The notes under the pieces: model-generated
What the model was told of the DNA's origin: nothing
Database searches by the model: none
What the model saw: the letters and a program-made list of their open reading frames with translations, nothing else
Shown here: in pieces, positions 51,029 through 60,201 of the stretch
Layout: every line of letters begins with the position of its first letter
How positions within the stretch are numbered: position 1 is the first letter of the stretch
Assembly (NCBI RefSeq): GCF_937960835.1
Contig: NZ_CALGPC010000016.1
Span: 1-64,000, forward strand
DNA length: 64,000 bases
Source: an uncultured Ferrovibrio sp.
GTDB taxonomy: Bacteria > Pseudomonadota > Alphaproteobacteria > Ferrovibrionales > Ferrovibrionaceae
Reading direction: 5' to 3'
Program-made: the position numbers and the translations under genes

Positions 51029-52381
51029 ATGGCTGACGAGACCGGATTGCACGTCGATCCCGACGATCGTGCGCTGCCCGAAGGGGGCAGGCGCCACGCC
51101 GGTCTATTGCGCCGTCTGTTCGGCCTGCGGCGGTGGAAGAGGAAAAAGTCAGCCGCCACGCATATGCACGGGCATGACCCGGCCCGTCTGGTGGACGAGG
51201 ATGCGGACCTGATCCACAGCATCAGCGGCGGCCCCGACGATCCTTATCCCACGCCGCCCCGCCGCGAAGGCTTCAAGCACAAGCTGGCCCGGCTGTTTCG
51301 CATTATCGGTCTGATCCTGTGGCCGCCCTTCCTGCGCGGCGATGCCAGCACGGTCAATCGCCGCCTGCTGCTGGCGGCCTGGACGCTGGTGCTGCTGCTG
51401 CTCGCCGGCACCGGGGGCTGGCTGGTCACGGCGGGTCAATCGCTGACCGCACTGCCTGGATCGGAAGTCATCATCAGCGTGGCGCGGCTGGCCCTGCCGC
51501 CGGAGGCCAAGCTGGCACCCGAGCAGAAGGTCAGCAGCGAAGTCCCGCCTGCGAGCGTCGGGCGCCTGCCCAGCGGCTTGCTGATGGCGCCGGACCCGGC
51601 CTTGAGCGAAACCTCGCCGCGCGGCCTGATCCCGAAAATCGGCGCCGATGGGCGCCAGCCCTGGAATGCCTATGCGCGCCCCTTCGACGAGCCGCCGACC
51701 CGGCCGCGCCTGGCCATCGTGCTGCAAAACATGGGGCTGAACGCGCAGCTGACGACCCTGGCCGCCGAGCGGCTGGCGCCGGAAATCAGCTTTGCCTTCA
51801 ATCCCTACGCGCAGGATCTGGCCGCGCAGGTCGAGCGTGCGCGCCAGGCCGGCCATGAAGTTCTGCTCGGCCTGCCGATGGAGCCGTTCGACTACCCCTC
51901 CAGCGACCCGGGACCCTACACGCTGCTGACCTCGCTGAACGAGCAGGAGAATCACCGCCGGCTGGATTGGGCGTTGGCGCGCGCGGCGGGTTATATCGGC
52001 TTCACCAATCTGATGGGCGGAAAATACACCTCCTCGCCCGATCACATGCGCAGCATCGCCACTGTGCTGAAAGCGCGCGGCCTGATGTTCTTCGATTCCC
52101 GCACAGCGCCGCGCAGCGTCGCCGCCCGCGTCGTCCGCGAGACCGGCGGCATCTATGCCTTCGCCAACCGGCAGATCGATGCCCAGCCCAGCGCACAGCT
52201 GATCGATGCGCGGCTGGAAGAGCTGGAGCGCACCGCGCGGGTCAATGGCGTTGCCGTCGGCTCGGCTTTCCCCTATCCGGTGACCCTCGACCGGCTGCTG
52301 GCCTGGACCGCAACGCTTGACGCCAAGGGGATTGCACTGGCGCCTGTATCGGCGATCGCCAACCGGCAGACGCCGGAGTGA
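51029..52381 (+). CDS. divergent polysaccharide deacetylase family protein (YibQ-like)
   Basis: 450 residues. An acidic/basic cytoplasmic N-terminus (about 100 residues) precedes one membrane helix (LLLAAWTLVLLLLAGTGGWL). The periplasmic domain begins RPRLAIVLQNMGLNAQLTT and includes LAPEISFAFNPYAQDL, GHEVLLGLPMEPFDYPSSDP and LMFFDSRTAP, the signature of the divergent polysaccharide deacetylase family (PF04748). The usual metal triad of NodB deacetylases is not evident, as in the rest of this family. It follows ctpA and precedes rppH, the normal arrangement. Confidence 0.88.
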   Translation: MADETGLHVDPDDRALPEGGRRHAGLLRRLFGLRRWKRKKSAATHMHGHDPARLVDEDADLIHSISGGPDDPYPTPPRREGFKHKLARLFRIIGLILWPPFLRGDASTVNRRLLLAAWTLVLLLLAGTGGWLVTAGQSLTALPGSEVIISVARLALPPEAKLAPEQKVSSEVPPASVGRLPSGLLMAPDPALSETSPRGLIPKIGADGRQPWNAYARPFDEPPTRPRLAIVLQNMGLNAQLTTLAAERLAPEISFAFNPYAQDLAAQVERARQAGHEVLLGLPMEPFDYPSSDPGPYTLLTSLNEQENHRRLDWALARAAGYIGFTNLMGGKYTSSPDHMRSIATVLKARGLMFFDSRTAPRSVAARVVRETGGIYAFANRQIDAQPSAQLIDARLEELERTARVNGVAVGSAFPYPVTLDRLLAWTATLDAKGIALAPVSAIANRQTPE

Positions 52382-52413
52382 TGACCTGAGTTGATCTGCG
52401 AGGAGTTGTTATC

Positions 52414-52920
52414 ATGAGCCGCCCATCCGGTGCCGCGCTGCAGCCATATGAAGCCCGGCCCTATCGCGAAGGTGTGGGCGTGGCGCTGCTCAATCGTGAC
52501 GATCTCGTCTTCGTCGGCCAGCGCATCGATCAGACGGCGGAGGCCTGGCAGATGCCGCAGGGCGGCATCGATCCCGGCGAAGATCCGCTGAAAGCCGCTC
52601 TTCGCGAGATGGAGGAAGAGATCGGCGTGAGCCCCTCATTGGCCGAGGTGATCGCCGAAAGCCGCGGCTGGCTATCCTACGACCTGCCGCCGGCTCTGGC
52701 CGACAAGGTCTGGAACGGCCGTTATCGCGGCCAGCGGCAGAAATGGTATCTGCTGCGCTTCCTGGGCAAGGACAGCGACATCAACATCGCCACCGCGCAT
52801 CCGGAATTCAAGGAATGGCGCTGGCAGCCCTTCCGCTCTCTGCCCGACATGATCGTGCCCTTCAAGCGGCCGATCTATGAAATGATCGTCGCCGAGTTCA
52901 TCGATAAAGTGCGGACCTGA
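52414..52920 (+). CDS. rppH: RNA pyrophosphohydrolase (Nudix)
   Basis: 168 residues. RPYREGVGVALLNRDDLVFVGQRID opens the fold and the Nudix box G-x5-E-x7-R-E-x2-E-E-x-G appears as GGIDPGEDPLKAALREMEEE followed by IGV. WYLLRFLGKDSDINI and EFKEWRWQPF match RppH. It removes pyrophosphate from the 5' end of mRNAs and starts RNase E-dependent decay. A GAGGAG site lies upstream of the ATG. Last gene of the rsfS-to-rppH series. Confidence 0.95.
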   Translation: MSRPSGAALQPYEARPYREGVGVALLNRDDLVFVGQRIDQTAEAWQMPQGGIDPGEDPLKAALREMEEEIGVSPSLAEVIAESRGWLSYDLPPALADKVWNGRYRGQRQKWYLLRFLGKDSDINIATAHPEFKEWRWQPFRSLPDMIVPFKRPIYEMIVAEFIDKVRT

Positions 52921-52929
52921 ACGCGTCCC

Positions 52930-53424
52930 CTAGAAAACGGCGACGGGCAAGCCGCAGCTCAGGATGATGTCGATCTGTTCGTTGTCGCTGGACAGCGGCA
53001 GGATTACCGCCTGGAAGCGATGCCGGCGGCTTTCCAGCAGGTAATCGTAAGAGACCATCCGCACGCCGCCATCGTCGATCACCATGCGGTACATGGCGAT
53101 CAGCGCTTCGCGGAATCCTGCATTCGGAATCTCGTCCAGCCAATGGCCGGTCAGATCGGCGCCGTGATAGAAAACGAACTCGGTACCGAACAGACGATAG
53201 CGGAAGCGGACCTCGCCATTTTCCTGCGGCACCACATCGACCATCACGATGTTGCCCAGCACGGACTTCAGTTCGAGCGGATCGATATCGGCGCGAGCAG
53301 GGAAGCGCCGGCCGGCGCGTTTGACCTCCCAATAACGCAACAATCCCTTCAGGCGCGGATCCAATTCGGATTCCGTAACCATGCCATAGCGGGACAGCGA
53401 TGACGGCTCTTGCTCTTGCCCCAT
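52930..53424 (-). CDS. PAS_5-type PAS domain protein (copy 4)
   Basis: 164 residues. LDPRLKGLLRYWEVKRAGRR, IDPLELKSVLGNIVMVDVVP, FRYRLFGTEFVFYHGADLTG and YDYLLESRRHRFQAVILPL correspond to the other PAS_5 genes in this window. One PAS fold, cytosolic, no output domain. It converges with rppH (10-base gap) and stands downstream of a ferritin-like gene on the same strand. Confidence 0.8.
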   Translation of the reverse strand: MGQEQEPSSLSRYGMVTESELDPRLKGLLRYWEVKRAGRRFPARADIDPLELKSVLGNIVMVDVVPQENGEVRFRYRLFGTEFVFYHGADLTGHWLDEIPNAGFREALIAMYRMVIDDGGVRMVSYDYLLESRRHRFQAVILPLSSDNEQIDIILSCGLPVAVF

Positions 53425-53490
53425 CCCAAATAGCCTAAGCTGATTTGGAGGGACGGCAACCCGGAGAAAAGGAATGCCGGAAAAATAAAA

Positions 53491-54309
53491 TCAGGCGGCG
53501 ATTGCAGCCAGCCGGCGCTGGCGCCATTGGATCATGCGCCAGGCAATGGCCGCAAACCACCGGCTGAACAGGCCCTGCGGATCGAGATCGCAGGCCTTCA
53601 AGGCCATCGCGAGGCCACGCTGAATATGCCCGAAGCGGTAAACCCGGCTGGCGCGCAGCTCGTAGGCGGCGCTTTGTCTCTCGCGGCTGTAGGCACCTTC
53701 ACAGCCATTGCCGCACCAATAGGCCATGGCGAGTTCGTCGTCGCTGGCTTCCTGCATGCGGCCCAGCGCCACAGCCAGGCGGCGCAGCCGGCTAAGCGGC
53801 GCTTTCTGCTGATAACGCTGCAGATGGTCGTAGAACAGCTTGTAATGCCGGAATTCGTCGGCGGCGATTTTGGCCGCGATGAATTTCAGCACCGGTTCCT
53901 CGGTCGCGTCACGAATGGCGCTGTAGAAGCTGGATGTGCCGCATTCGACGACACAGCGTGCAACCAGTTCGCCGTTGCGGCTGCCGCGCACCGAGGCGGT
54001 GGCATCGAGCGGCAGGCGGAACCCTTCCGTGAAACGCTGCATGGCAACGGCAGGATCGAAATTCGGATCGGCCTTCTGCGCCCAAAGCGCCAGCGCCTTG
54101 CCATGCTGGACTTCCTCGACGCCCCAGTGGCGGGCGGCGTCGCAGAATTCCGGGTCATCCGCGAAAACATTGCAAAGATAGGCTACATAATCATCGGCAT
54201 TATGCTCGACGAGGGCCGCAGCCTTGACCGCACGCAGCAGGTCCGGGTCGACCTTCGAGGGGTCGAAGCGGTCCCAGGGGATGTCGTCCAGCGTCCAATG
54301 TACAGCCAT
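53491..54309 (-). CDS. ferritin-like (di-iron) four-helix protein
   Basis: About 272 residues from ATG 54309 (MAVHWTLDDIPWDRFDPSKV); an ATG at 54345 is possible. Likely carboxylate and His iron ligands are in E..AALVEHNADDYVAYL, GVEEVQHGKAL, RCVVECGTSSFYSAI and ADEFRHYKLFYDHL: two E(E/D)xxH pairs 80-90 residues apart, as in ferritin-like and acyl-ACP-desaturase-like proteins. The C-terminal ~100 residues are basic and helical with CDLDPQGLF. Function unknown (oxygenase, oxidoreductase or storage-type). Diverges from the arsC-like gene. Confidence 0.7.
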   Translation of the reverse strand: MAVHWTLDDIPWDRFDPSKVDPDLLRAVKAAALVEHNADDYVAYLCNVFADDPEFCDAARHWGVEEVQHGKALALWAQKADPNFDPAVAMQRFTEGFRLPLDATASVRGSRNGELVARCVVECGTSSFYSAIRDATEEPVLKFIAAKIAADEFRHYKLFYDHLQRYQQKAPLSRLRRLAVALGRMQEASDDELAMAYWCGNGCEGAYSRERQSAAYELRASRVYRFGHIQRGLAMALKACDLDPQGLFSRWFAAIAWRMIQWRQRRLAAIAA

Positions 54310-54414
54310 GGGTTCACTATTTAAGCCCTGGTCATCAAATTGCAACTCTTGCGAGTCGATGCTAACCGCCTGGAATTATGGCATTCTCAGCCACCTGGCA
54401 TTAGGATAACCAGC

Positions 54415-54756
54415 ATGGATCGAAGCGTTCTGTATCATAACCCGCGCTGCTCGAAATCGCGCCAGGCCCTGGCGCTGCTGCAGGAGCGCGGCATCGAACC
54501 GCGCATTGTCGAATATCTGAAGACCCCGCCGAGCGCCGCCGAATTGCAACGCCTGCTCGGCCTGCTCGGGCTCAAGGCCAGGGACGTTCTGCGCAAGAAG
54601 GAAGGCGCAGAAGCCGGCCTTAGCCCCGATATGAAGGAGGCCGATCTGATCGCCGGCCTCGCCGCCAATCCAGCTGCGCTGGAACGGCCGATTTTCGTGC
54701 ATGAAGGCCATGCCGTGGTCGGCCGCCCGCCGGAGAAAGTGCTCGATCTCCTCTAG
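54415..54756 (+). CDS. ArsC-family thioredoxin-fold reductase
   Basis: 113 residues from ATG 54415 with TAGGA upstream. The reactive site is H8-N-P-R-C12-S-K-S; arginines in LKARDVLRKKE and LERPIFVHEGHAVVGRPPEKV match those that hold arsenate in ArsC. Family members include true arsenate reductases (glutaredoxin type) and YfgD-like proteins of unknown substrate. There is no arsR, arsB or acr3 in the window, so a housekeeping role is as likely as arsenic resistance. Confidence 0.85.
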   Translation: MDRSVLYHNPRCSKSRQALALLQERGIEPRIVEYLKTPPSAAELQRLLGLLGLKARDVLRKKEGAEAGLSPDMKEADLIAGLAANPAALERPIFVHEGHAVVGRPPEKVLDLL

Positions 54757-54809
54757 TTTCGTGGGGCGGATACGCTAATTTATCCGCACACAAACGGAAT
54801 GACCTCCCC

Positions 54810-55730
54810 ATGACCGAAAGCGCCGCGGCTGCCCGTTCCAATCCAGGCAGTCCAGCCCAGACCATCTCCGCTTATTCGCTTGTCCTGCTGACGCTGCTGA
54901 CGCTGTTCTGGGGCGTCAACTGGCCGATCATGAAGATCGCGCTGGCGGAGATTCCGGTCTTTACCTTCCGCGTCCTTTGCCTGGGCGGCGGTGCCATCGG
55001 ACTGTTTGCCATCGCACTGGCCAAACGCATGCCGCTGCATATTCCGCGCGGCCATCTATGGCCTCTGATCCTCATCAGCTTCTTCAACATCACCGCCTGG
55101 AATGTGCTGGTGCTCTACGGCCTGACCATGCTGCCGGCAGGCCGTACGACCATTCTGGCTTTCACCATGCCGCTCTGGGTGATCCCAATGAGCGCGCTGG
55201 TGCTGCATGAGCGGTTGACCGGCTGGAAGCTCGCTGGCTTAGGAGTCGGCCTCTCCGGTCTGATCGTGTTGATCGCCGGCGAATGGGAAGCCATGGCCTC
55301 GGCACCGCTGGGCGTTGCCCTGGTGCTGGGCGCGGCCCTGAGCTGGGCCATCGGTACGGTGCTGATCAAGCGCTTTGCCGTGCCAATGGCGGCGGTGCCT
55401 TTCGTGGGCTGGCAGATGATCCTCGGCGGCATCCCGATCTTCGTCATGGCGCCGCTGCTGGAGAGCGACCGCTGGTATGTCTACTCCGCCGGGTCATGGC
55501 TGGCGGCGCTGTATAACGCCGCAATCTGCTTCGTCTTCTGCTACTGGGCCTGGAATACGCTGGTGCGCACCCTGCCTGCCGGCGTCAGCGGGCTGAGCAC
55601 GCTGATGATCCCGGTGGTCGGCGTCTTCTCGTCGATGCTGATGCTGGGCGAACAGCCTGGCTGGCCGGAATTCGCCGCGCTCATTCTGGTGGCGATGGCC
55701 TTGGGAATGATCCTCAAGCCGGCGCGCTGA
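54810..55730 (+). CDS. EamA/DMT-family transporter
   Basis: 306 residues with ten predicted membrane helices in two EamA repeats of five. The first half opens LVLLTLLTLFWGVNWPIMKI and the second repeat includes GVALVLGAALSWAIGTVLIKR. These drug/metabolite transporters export amino acids or other metabolites; substrate unknown. Its 3' end overlaps fdsA, on the opposite strand, by 17 bases. Confidence 0.88.
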   Translation: MTESAAAARSNPGSPAQTISAYSLVLLTLLTLFWGVNWPIMKIALAEIPVFTFRVLCLGGGAIGLFAIALAKRMPLHIPRGHLWPLILISFFNITAWNVLVLYGLTMLPAGRTTILAFTMPLWVIPMSALVLHERLTGWKLAGLGVGLSGLIVLIAGEWEAMASAPLGVALVLGAALSWAIGTVLIKRFAVPMAAVPFVGWQMILGGIPIFVMAPLLESDRWYVYSAGSWLAALYNAAICFVFCYWAWNTLVRTLPAGVSGLSTLMIPVVGVFSSMLMLGEQPGWPEFAALILVAMALGMILKPAR

Positions 55731-58458
55731 CGACCACGCGCTCCACCTTCGCCGCGCAGAACTTGAATTCGGGAATCTTTCCAAAAGGATCGAGCTGCGG
55801 ATTGGTCAGCAGGTTGGCTGCCGCCTCGAAGAAGGCGAAGGGGATGAACACCATGTTCTCCGCGACATCGCGGTCAGCGCGAACTTTCAGCTCGATGCTG
55901 CCGCGCCGCGTCGACACGCGGATGCGGTCGCCGGGCAGCAGTTTCATCTTTTCCATATCGCGCGGATGCAGCATGGCGATGGCTTCCGGCTCCAGCGCAT
56001 CGAGATGCGTGGCGCGTCGCGTCATCGCGCCGGTATGCCAATGCTCCAGAATTCGCCCGGTGGACAGGACCATAGGATACTCGTCGTCAGGCAGTTCGGC
56101 GGGCGGTGACACCTTCGCTGGCACGACGCGGCCGCGGCCACTTGCCGTCGGGAAACCGTCGCCGAAAATGATCTCATGCCCCTGCGGATAGGTTGCAGCG
56201 CCTTCCGCCTCCAGACGCTCCCAGCTGATGCCCGCCAGTGACGGCATCACAGACGCCATCTCGGCATAGATGTCCTTCGGATGGGTGTAATGCCAGTCGA
56301 GGCCGATCCGCTGGGCAATCGCCTGGATCAGCTCCCAGTCCTGCCGCGCCTCGCCGGGCGGCTTCAGGGCGGCGCGGCCAAGCTGAACCCGGCGATCCGT
56401 GTTGGTGAAGGTGCCGGTCTTCTCGGCGAAGGCCGAAGCCGGCAGGATCACATCGGCATGAAAGGCGGTCTCGGTGAGGAAGATGTCCTGCACCACCAGA
56501 TGCTCGAGACTGGCCAGCGCCTCACGCGCATGGGCCGCATCCGGATCCGACATCGCCGGATTCTCGCCCATGATATACATGCCGCGGATCTCACCGGCGA
56601 GAGTCGCATTCATGATCTCGACCACCGTGAGGCCCCGCTGCGGGTCCAGCGAATGTCCCCAGACTGCTTCGAACGCCGCGCGCTTGGCCGCATCTTCGAC
56701 GGATTGATAGTCCGGCAACACCATGGGAATGAGACCCGCATCGGAAGCGCCCTGCACATTGTTCTGCCCGCGCAGCGGATGCAGTCCCGTGCCCGGCCGT
56801 CCGACCTGGCCGGTGATCAGCGCCAGGGCGATCAGGCAGCGCGCGTTGTCGGTGCCATGGACATGCTGCGACACGCCCATGCCCCAGAAGATGATCGAAG
56901 CTTTCGAGGTCGCATAAAGCCGCGCCACCTGCCGGATGACATCCGGCGCGATGCCACATAGCGGGGACATGGCTTCCGGGGAGGCCTCGCGCACAGCCTG
57001 TTCAAGGTCGGGGAAGCCATCGACGAAGCGCTGAATGTAAGCTGCATTCGTCAGCCCTTCTGCGATGATGACATGCAGCATCGCGGTCAGCAGCGCCACG
57101 TCGGAGCCCGGCTTGAAGCGCAGGTTATAGCTGGCATAGCGCGCCAATGCCTGGCCGCGCGGGTCCATCACAATCAGCTTGGCGCCCTTTTGACGGATGG
57201 CATTCTTTATGAAAGTCGCCGCAACCGGATGGTTCACCGTCGGGTTGGCGCCGATGACCACAATGACCTCGGCATCCATGGCGGCGGAGAAGGGTGCCGT
57301 CACCGCGGCCGAGCCGATGCCTTCCATCAAAGCCGCCACCGAAGACGCATGACAAAGCCGCGTGCAGTGATCGACATTGTTCGAGCCGAAGCCGGTGCGC
57401 ACCAGCTTCTGGAACAGATAGGCTTCCTCGTTCGAGCCCTTCGCCGAACCGAAGCCGGCCAGGGCTTTGGGGCCATGACTGTCGCGGATGCGCTTCAGTC
57501 CGGAAGCCGCGCGATCCAGCGCCTCCTCCCAGCTTGCTTCGCGGAAATGCGTGTAGGGATTGGCCGGATCGACGATATCCCCGCCATGTTTCGGCACGCC
57601 GTCCCGGCGGATCAGCGGCTTGGTCAGGCGATGCGGATGATGCACGTAATCGAAGCCAAAACGGCCTTTGACGCATAACCGGCCGTGGTTGGCCGGGCCG
57701 TCCCTCCCGGTGACATACTGGATCCTGTCATCCTTCAGGTGGAAGGTGAGCTGGCAGCCGACGCCGCAGAAGGGGCAGAGGCTATCTACCTTCGTTTCCG
57801 CCTTCTCGATGCCGCGATTTTGCGCATCCACCAATGCTGCCGGCAGCAAGGCGCCGGTCGGACAGGCCTGCACGCATTCGCCGCAGCCAACACAGGTGCT
57901 GTTGCCCATCGGATCGCGGAAATCAAAGACGATCTCGGCGTGATGGCCGCGGAAAGCCATGCCGATCACGTCATTGCCCTGCACCTCGCGGCAGGCGCGC
58001 AGACAGAGATTGCACTGGATGCAGGCATCGAGATTGACCGCCATGGCGCTATGGCTGCGATCCGGCGCGGGCTTGTTCTGACGCTGCGGAAACCGGCTGG
58101 CGGTGACGCCGATATCGGATGCCCATTGCCAGAATTTGGAATCCGCATCATGCGTCTGTTCGCGCGGCGGCTGATCGGCCAGCAGCAATTCAAAGACCAG
58201 CTCGCGGGCGCGCTGGGCACGATGACTGGCGGTCTTTACCACCATGCCTTCGGTCGGCTGGCGCTTGCAGCTCGGCGCCAGAACGCGCTCGCCTTCGATC
58301 TCGACCATGCAGGCGCGGCAATTGCCATCTGCGCGATAGCCGGGCTGCGGCGTGTAGCAGAGATGCGGGATCGTTGTGCCGTGGCGCTGCGCCGCCTGCC
58401 AGATCGTCTCGCCCGGCTTTGCCTCGACGCTTTCGCCGTCCAGGATAAAACGCGTCAT
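55714..58458 (-). CDS. fdsA: NAD-dependent formate dehydrogenase, catalytic alpha subunit
   Basis: 914 residues, molybdopterin enzyme oxidising formate to CO2. From the N-terminus: a [2Fe-2S] domain (CYTPQPGYRADGNCRACMVE), further [4Fe-4S] sites (CIQCNLCLRAC, CVGCGECVQACP), then the catalytic part with CPFCGVGCQLTF and GRLCVKGRFG, and the metal-binding Cys in NVDHCTRLCHASSV, aligned with the selenocysteine of E. coli FdhF, so Cys rather than Sec here. The C-terminal molybdopterin-binding domain includes GRILEHWHTGAMTRR. ATG 58458 overlaps the end of fdsGB (ATGA). The window shows no fdhD or fdsD beside it. Confidence 0.94.
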   Translation of the reverse strand: MTRFILDGESVEAKPGETIWQAAQRHGTTIPHLCYTPQPGYRADGNCRACMVEIEGERVLAPSCKRQPTEGMVVKTASHRAQRARELVFELLLADQPPREQTHDADSKFWQWASDIGVTASRFPQRQNKPAPDRSHSAMAVNLDACIQCNLCLRACREVQGNDVIGMAFRGHHAEIVFDFRDPMGNSTCVGCGECVQACPTGALLPAALVDAQNRGIEKAETKVDSLCPFCGVGCQLTFHLKDDRIQYVTGRDGPANHGRLCVKGRFGFDYVHHPHRLTKPLIRRDGVPKHGGDIVDPANPYTHFREASWEEALDRAASGLKRIRDSHGPKALAGFGSAKGSNEEAYLFQKLVRTGFGSNNVDHCTRLCHASSVAALMEGIGSAAVTAPFSAAMDAEVIVVIGANPTVNHPVAATFIKNAIRQKGAKLIVMDPRGQALARYASYNLRFKPGSDVALLTAMLHVIIAEGLTNAAYIQRFVDGFPDLEQAVREASPEAMSPLCGIAPDVIRQVARLYATSKASIIFWGMGVSQHVHGTDNARCLIALALITGQVGRPGTGLHPLRGQNNVQGASDAGLIPMVLPDYQSVEDAAKRAAFEAVWGHSLDPQRGLTVVEIMNATLAGEIRGMYIMGENPAMSDPDAAHAREALASLEHLVVQDIFLTETAFHADVILPASAFAEKTGTFTNTDRRVQLGRAALKPPGEARQDWELIQAIAQRIGLDWHYTHPKDIYAEMASVMPSLAGISWERLEAEGAATYPQGHEIIFGDGFPTASGRGRVVPAKVSPPAELPDDEYPMVLSTGRILEHWHTGAMTRRATHLDALEPEAIAMLHPRDMEKMKLLPGDRIRVSTRRGSIELKVRADRDVAENMVFIPFAFFEAAANLLTNPQLDPFGKIPEFKFCAAKVERVVVSAPA

Positions 58459-60122
58459 TTGAATCGCTCCAGCACCGAAAGCAGCGGATTGGGCGCCGCC
58501 TGTCCGAGGCCGCAGATCGAGGCATCGCGCATTACCTGCGCCAGATCGCGCAGCAGCGGTTCGTCCCAGGTCTCCCGCGCCATCAATTCGGCAGCCTTCT
58601 CGGTACCCAGCCGGCATGGGGTGCATTGGCCGCAGGATTCATGGCGGAAGAAGCGCATCAGATTGAGCGCCGCTTTTTTCAGATCGTCCTGATCGGACAG
58701 CACGATCACGGCGGCGGAGCCGATGAAGCAGCCGTATTGCTCCAGCTTGCCGAAATCGAGCGGGATGTCCGCCATACTGGCCGGCAGGATGCCGCCAGAC
58801 GCCCCGCCTGGCAGATAGGCGGCGAAGCGATGACCGGGCGCCATGCCGCCACAATATTCCTCAATGAGTTCCATTGCTGTGATGCCGGCAGGCGCCAGTT
58901 TCACGCCGGGCTGCCGCACGCGGCCGGAAACCGAATAGCTGCGCAGACCCGTGCAGCCATGACGCCCATGGCTGCGCCACCAGTCAGCGCCTTTGTCGGC
59001 AATCGCCGCGACCCAATAGAGTGTTTCGACATTGTTGATCAGTGTCGGCCGACCGAACAAACCGACCTCACTCGGATAGGGTGGTTTCTGGCGCGGCAGG
59101 CCGCGCTTGCCCTCGATGCTTTCCAGCATCGCCGATTCCTCGCCGCAGATATAAGCGCCGGCGCCGCGTCGCAATTCGACATGCAGTCCGTCCAGCAGCC
59201 CGGCCTCCTTCAGCGCCTGCAATTCCGCTGCAATGACGTGATGCAAGGCCGGATATTCGTCGCGCAGATAGATATAGGCAGCCTCCGCCTCGATGGCCCA
59301 GGCGGCGATCAGCATGCCTTCCAGCACGGCATGCGGCTCGTTCTCCAGGAAGAAGCGGTCCTTCAATGTGCCCGGTTCGCCTTCATCGCCGTTGACGGCA
59401 AGCAGGCGCGGTTTCGGCTGACCGAGCAGCGCGCGCCATTTGCGCGCGGTCGGAAAACCGGCGCCGCCCATGCCGCGCAGACCGGCCTTGTCGACCTCGT
59501 CAATCAGCGCATCGCGGCTGATGATGCCCCTGCGGCATTTCTCCAGCACGCTGTAGCCGCCGCTGGCGCGATAGGCCTGCAGCCCTTGATAGCGTGGGAG
59601 CGTCGGATGCAGTGCCCGCCCTTCATGGGCGGCGGTCAGCTCAGCGAGGCTGGCCGGTGCGAAGACATTCTTGCCATAGGTGGCGCAGGGCGCGCGGTCG
59701 CACTGCCCCATGCAGGGCGCGCGCAAAACGCGCACATCGCTGCCAAGCTGCTTCAGCTGCTCGGCCAGGGCATCGGCACCGGCCATCTCGCAGCTTAAAC
59801 TGTCGCAGACACGGATGGTGACGGGCGGCGGCGGCGCCTCGCCGTGATCGACGATGTCGAAATGCGCGTAGAAGGTCGCGGTCTCGTAGACCTCGGCCAG
59901 CGGCAGCCGCATGGCCTCGGCCAGCGCGACCAGCAGCCCGGTCGGCAGATGGCCCCGCGCATCCTGGATTGCGTGCAGATATTCGATCAGGAGATCGCGG
60001 CGCAACGGTGTCTCGCCCAGCAGGGCGCGCAGAGCGGCATGATCATCCTCGCTCGCCTGGCGGCCGCGCGGCATGGGACGGCCCTGTCGATGCTGGCGTG
60101 GAAAAGAGGCGGTAATGGTCAT
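58455..60122 (-). CDS. formate dehydrogenase FdsG-FdsB fusion (NuoE-NuoF-like diaphorase)
   Basis: 555 residues combining two usually separate subunits. Residues ~20-165 form a NuoE-like thioredoxin-fold [2Fe-2S] domain (VCDSLSCEMAG and APCMGQCDRAP hold four Cys). Residues from ~190 form a NuoF-like domain: FMN/NADH loops GLRGMGGAGFPTARKW and VNGDEGEPGTLKDRF, GAGAYICGEESAMLESIEGKRG-type text (in parts: AGAYICGEESAML), and the [4Fe-4S] site ESCGQCTPCRLGTEK with a fourth Cys in ICGLG. It passes electrons from FdsA to NAD+. ATG 60122; a longer frame to 60242 enters the promoter region and was rejected. Confidence 0.92.
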   Translation of the reverse strand: MTITASFPRQHRQGRPMPRGRQASEDDHAALRALLGETPLRRDLLIEYLHAIQDARGHLPTGLLVALAEAMRLPLAEVYETATFYAHFDIVDHGEAPPPPVTIRVCDSLSCEMAGADALAEQLKQLGSDVRVLRAPCMGQCDRAPCATYGKNVFAPASLAELTAAHEGRALHPTLPRYQGLQAYRASGGYSVLEKCRRGIISRDALIDEVDKAGLRGMGGAGFPTARKWRALLGQPKPRLLAVNGDEGEPGTLKDRFFLENEPHAVLEGMLIAAWAIEAEAAYIYLRDEYPALHHVIAAELQALKEAGLLDGLHVELRRGAGAYICGEESAMLESIEGKRGLPRQKPPYPSEVGLFGRPTLINNVETLYWVAAIADKGADWWRSHGRHGCTGLRSYSVSGRVRQPGVKLAPAGITAMELIEEYCGGMAPGHRFAAYLPGGASGGILPASMADIPLDFGKLEQYGCFIGSAAVIVLSDQDDLKKAALNLMRFFRHESCGQCTPCRLGTEKAAELMARETWDEPLLRDLAQVMRDASICGLGQAAPNPLLSVLERFK

Positions 60123-60161
60123 ACGGCTTCCATCGCGGCTGGAAAACTTATAAATAATACA

Positions 60162-60173
60162 GAATATTCGAAT
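60162..60173. promoter_or_regulatory. candidate GntR operator in the fds/gntR divergent region
   Basis: GAATATTCGAAT contains the palindrome ATTCGAAT and, on the opposite strand, TCGAATAT. The region 60145-60180 is AT-rich and lies between the divergent fds and gntR starts. The same TCGAATAT octamer recurs at 60942, upstream of the solute-binding protein gene. Confidence 0.5.
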
Positions 60174-60201
60174 GTGTAAACAAAGCGGCTGGAGATCTTG
60201 A

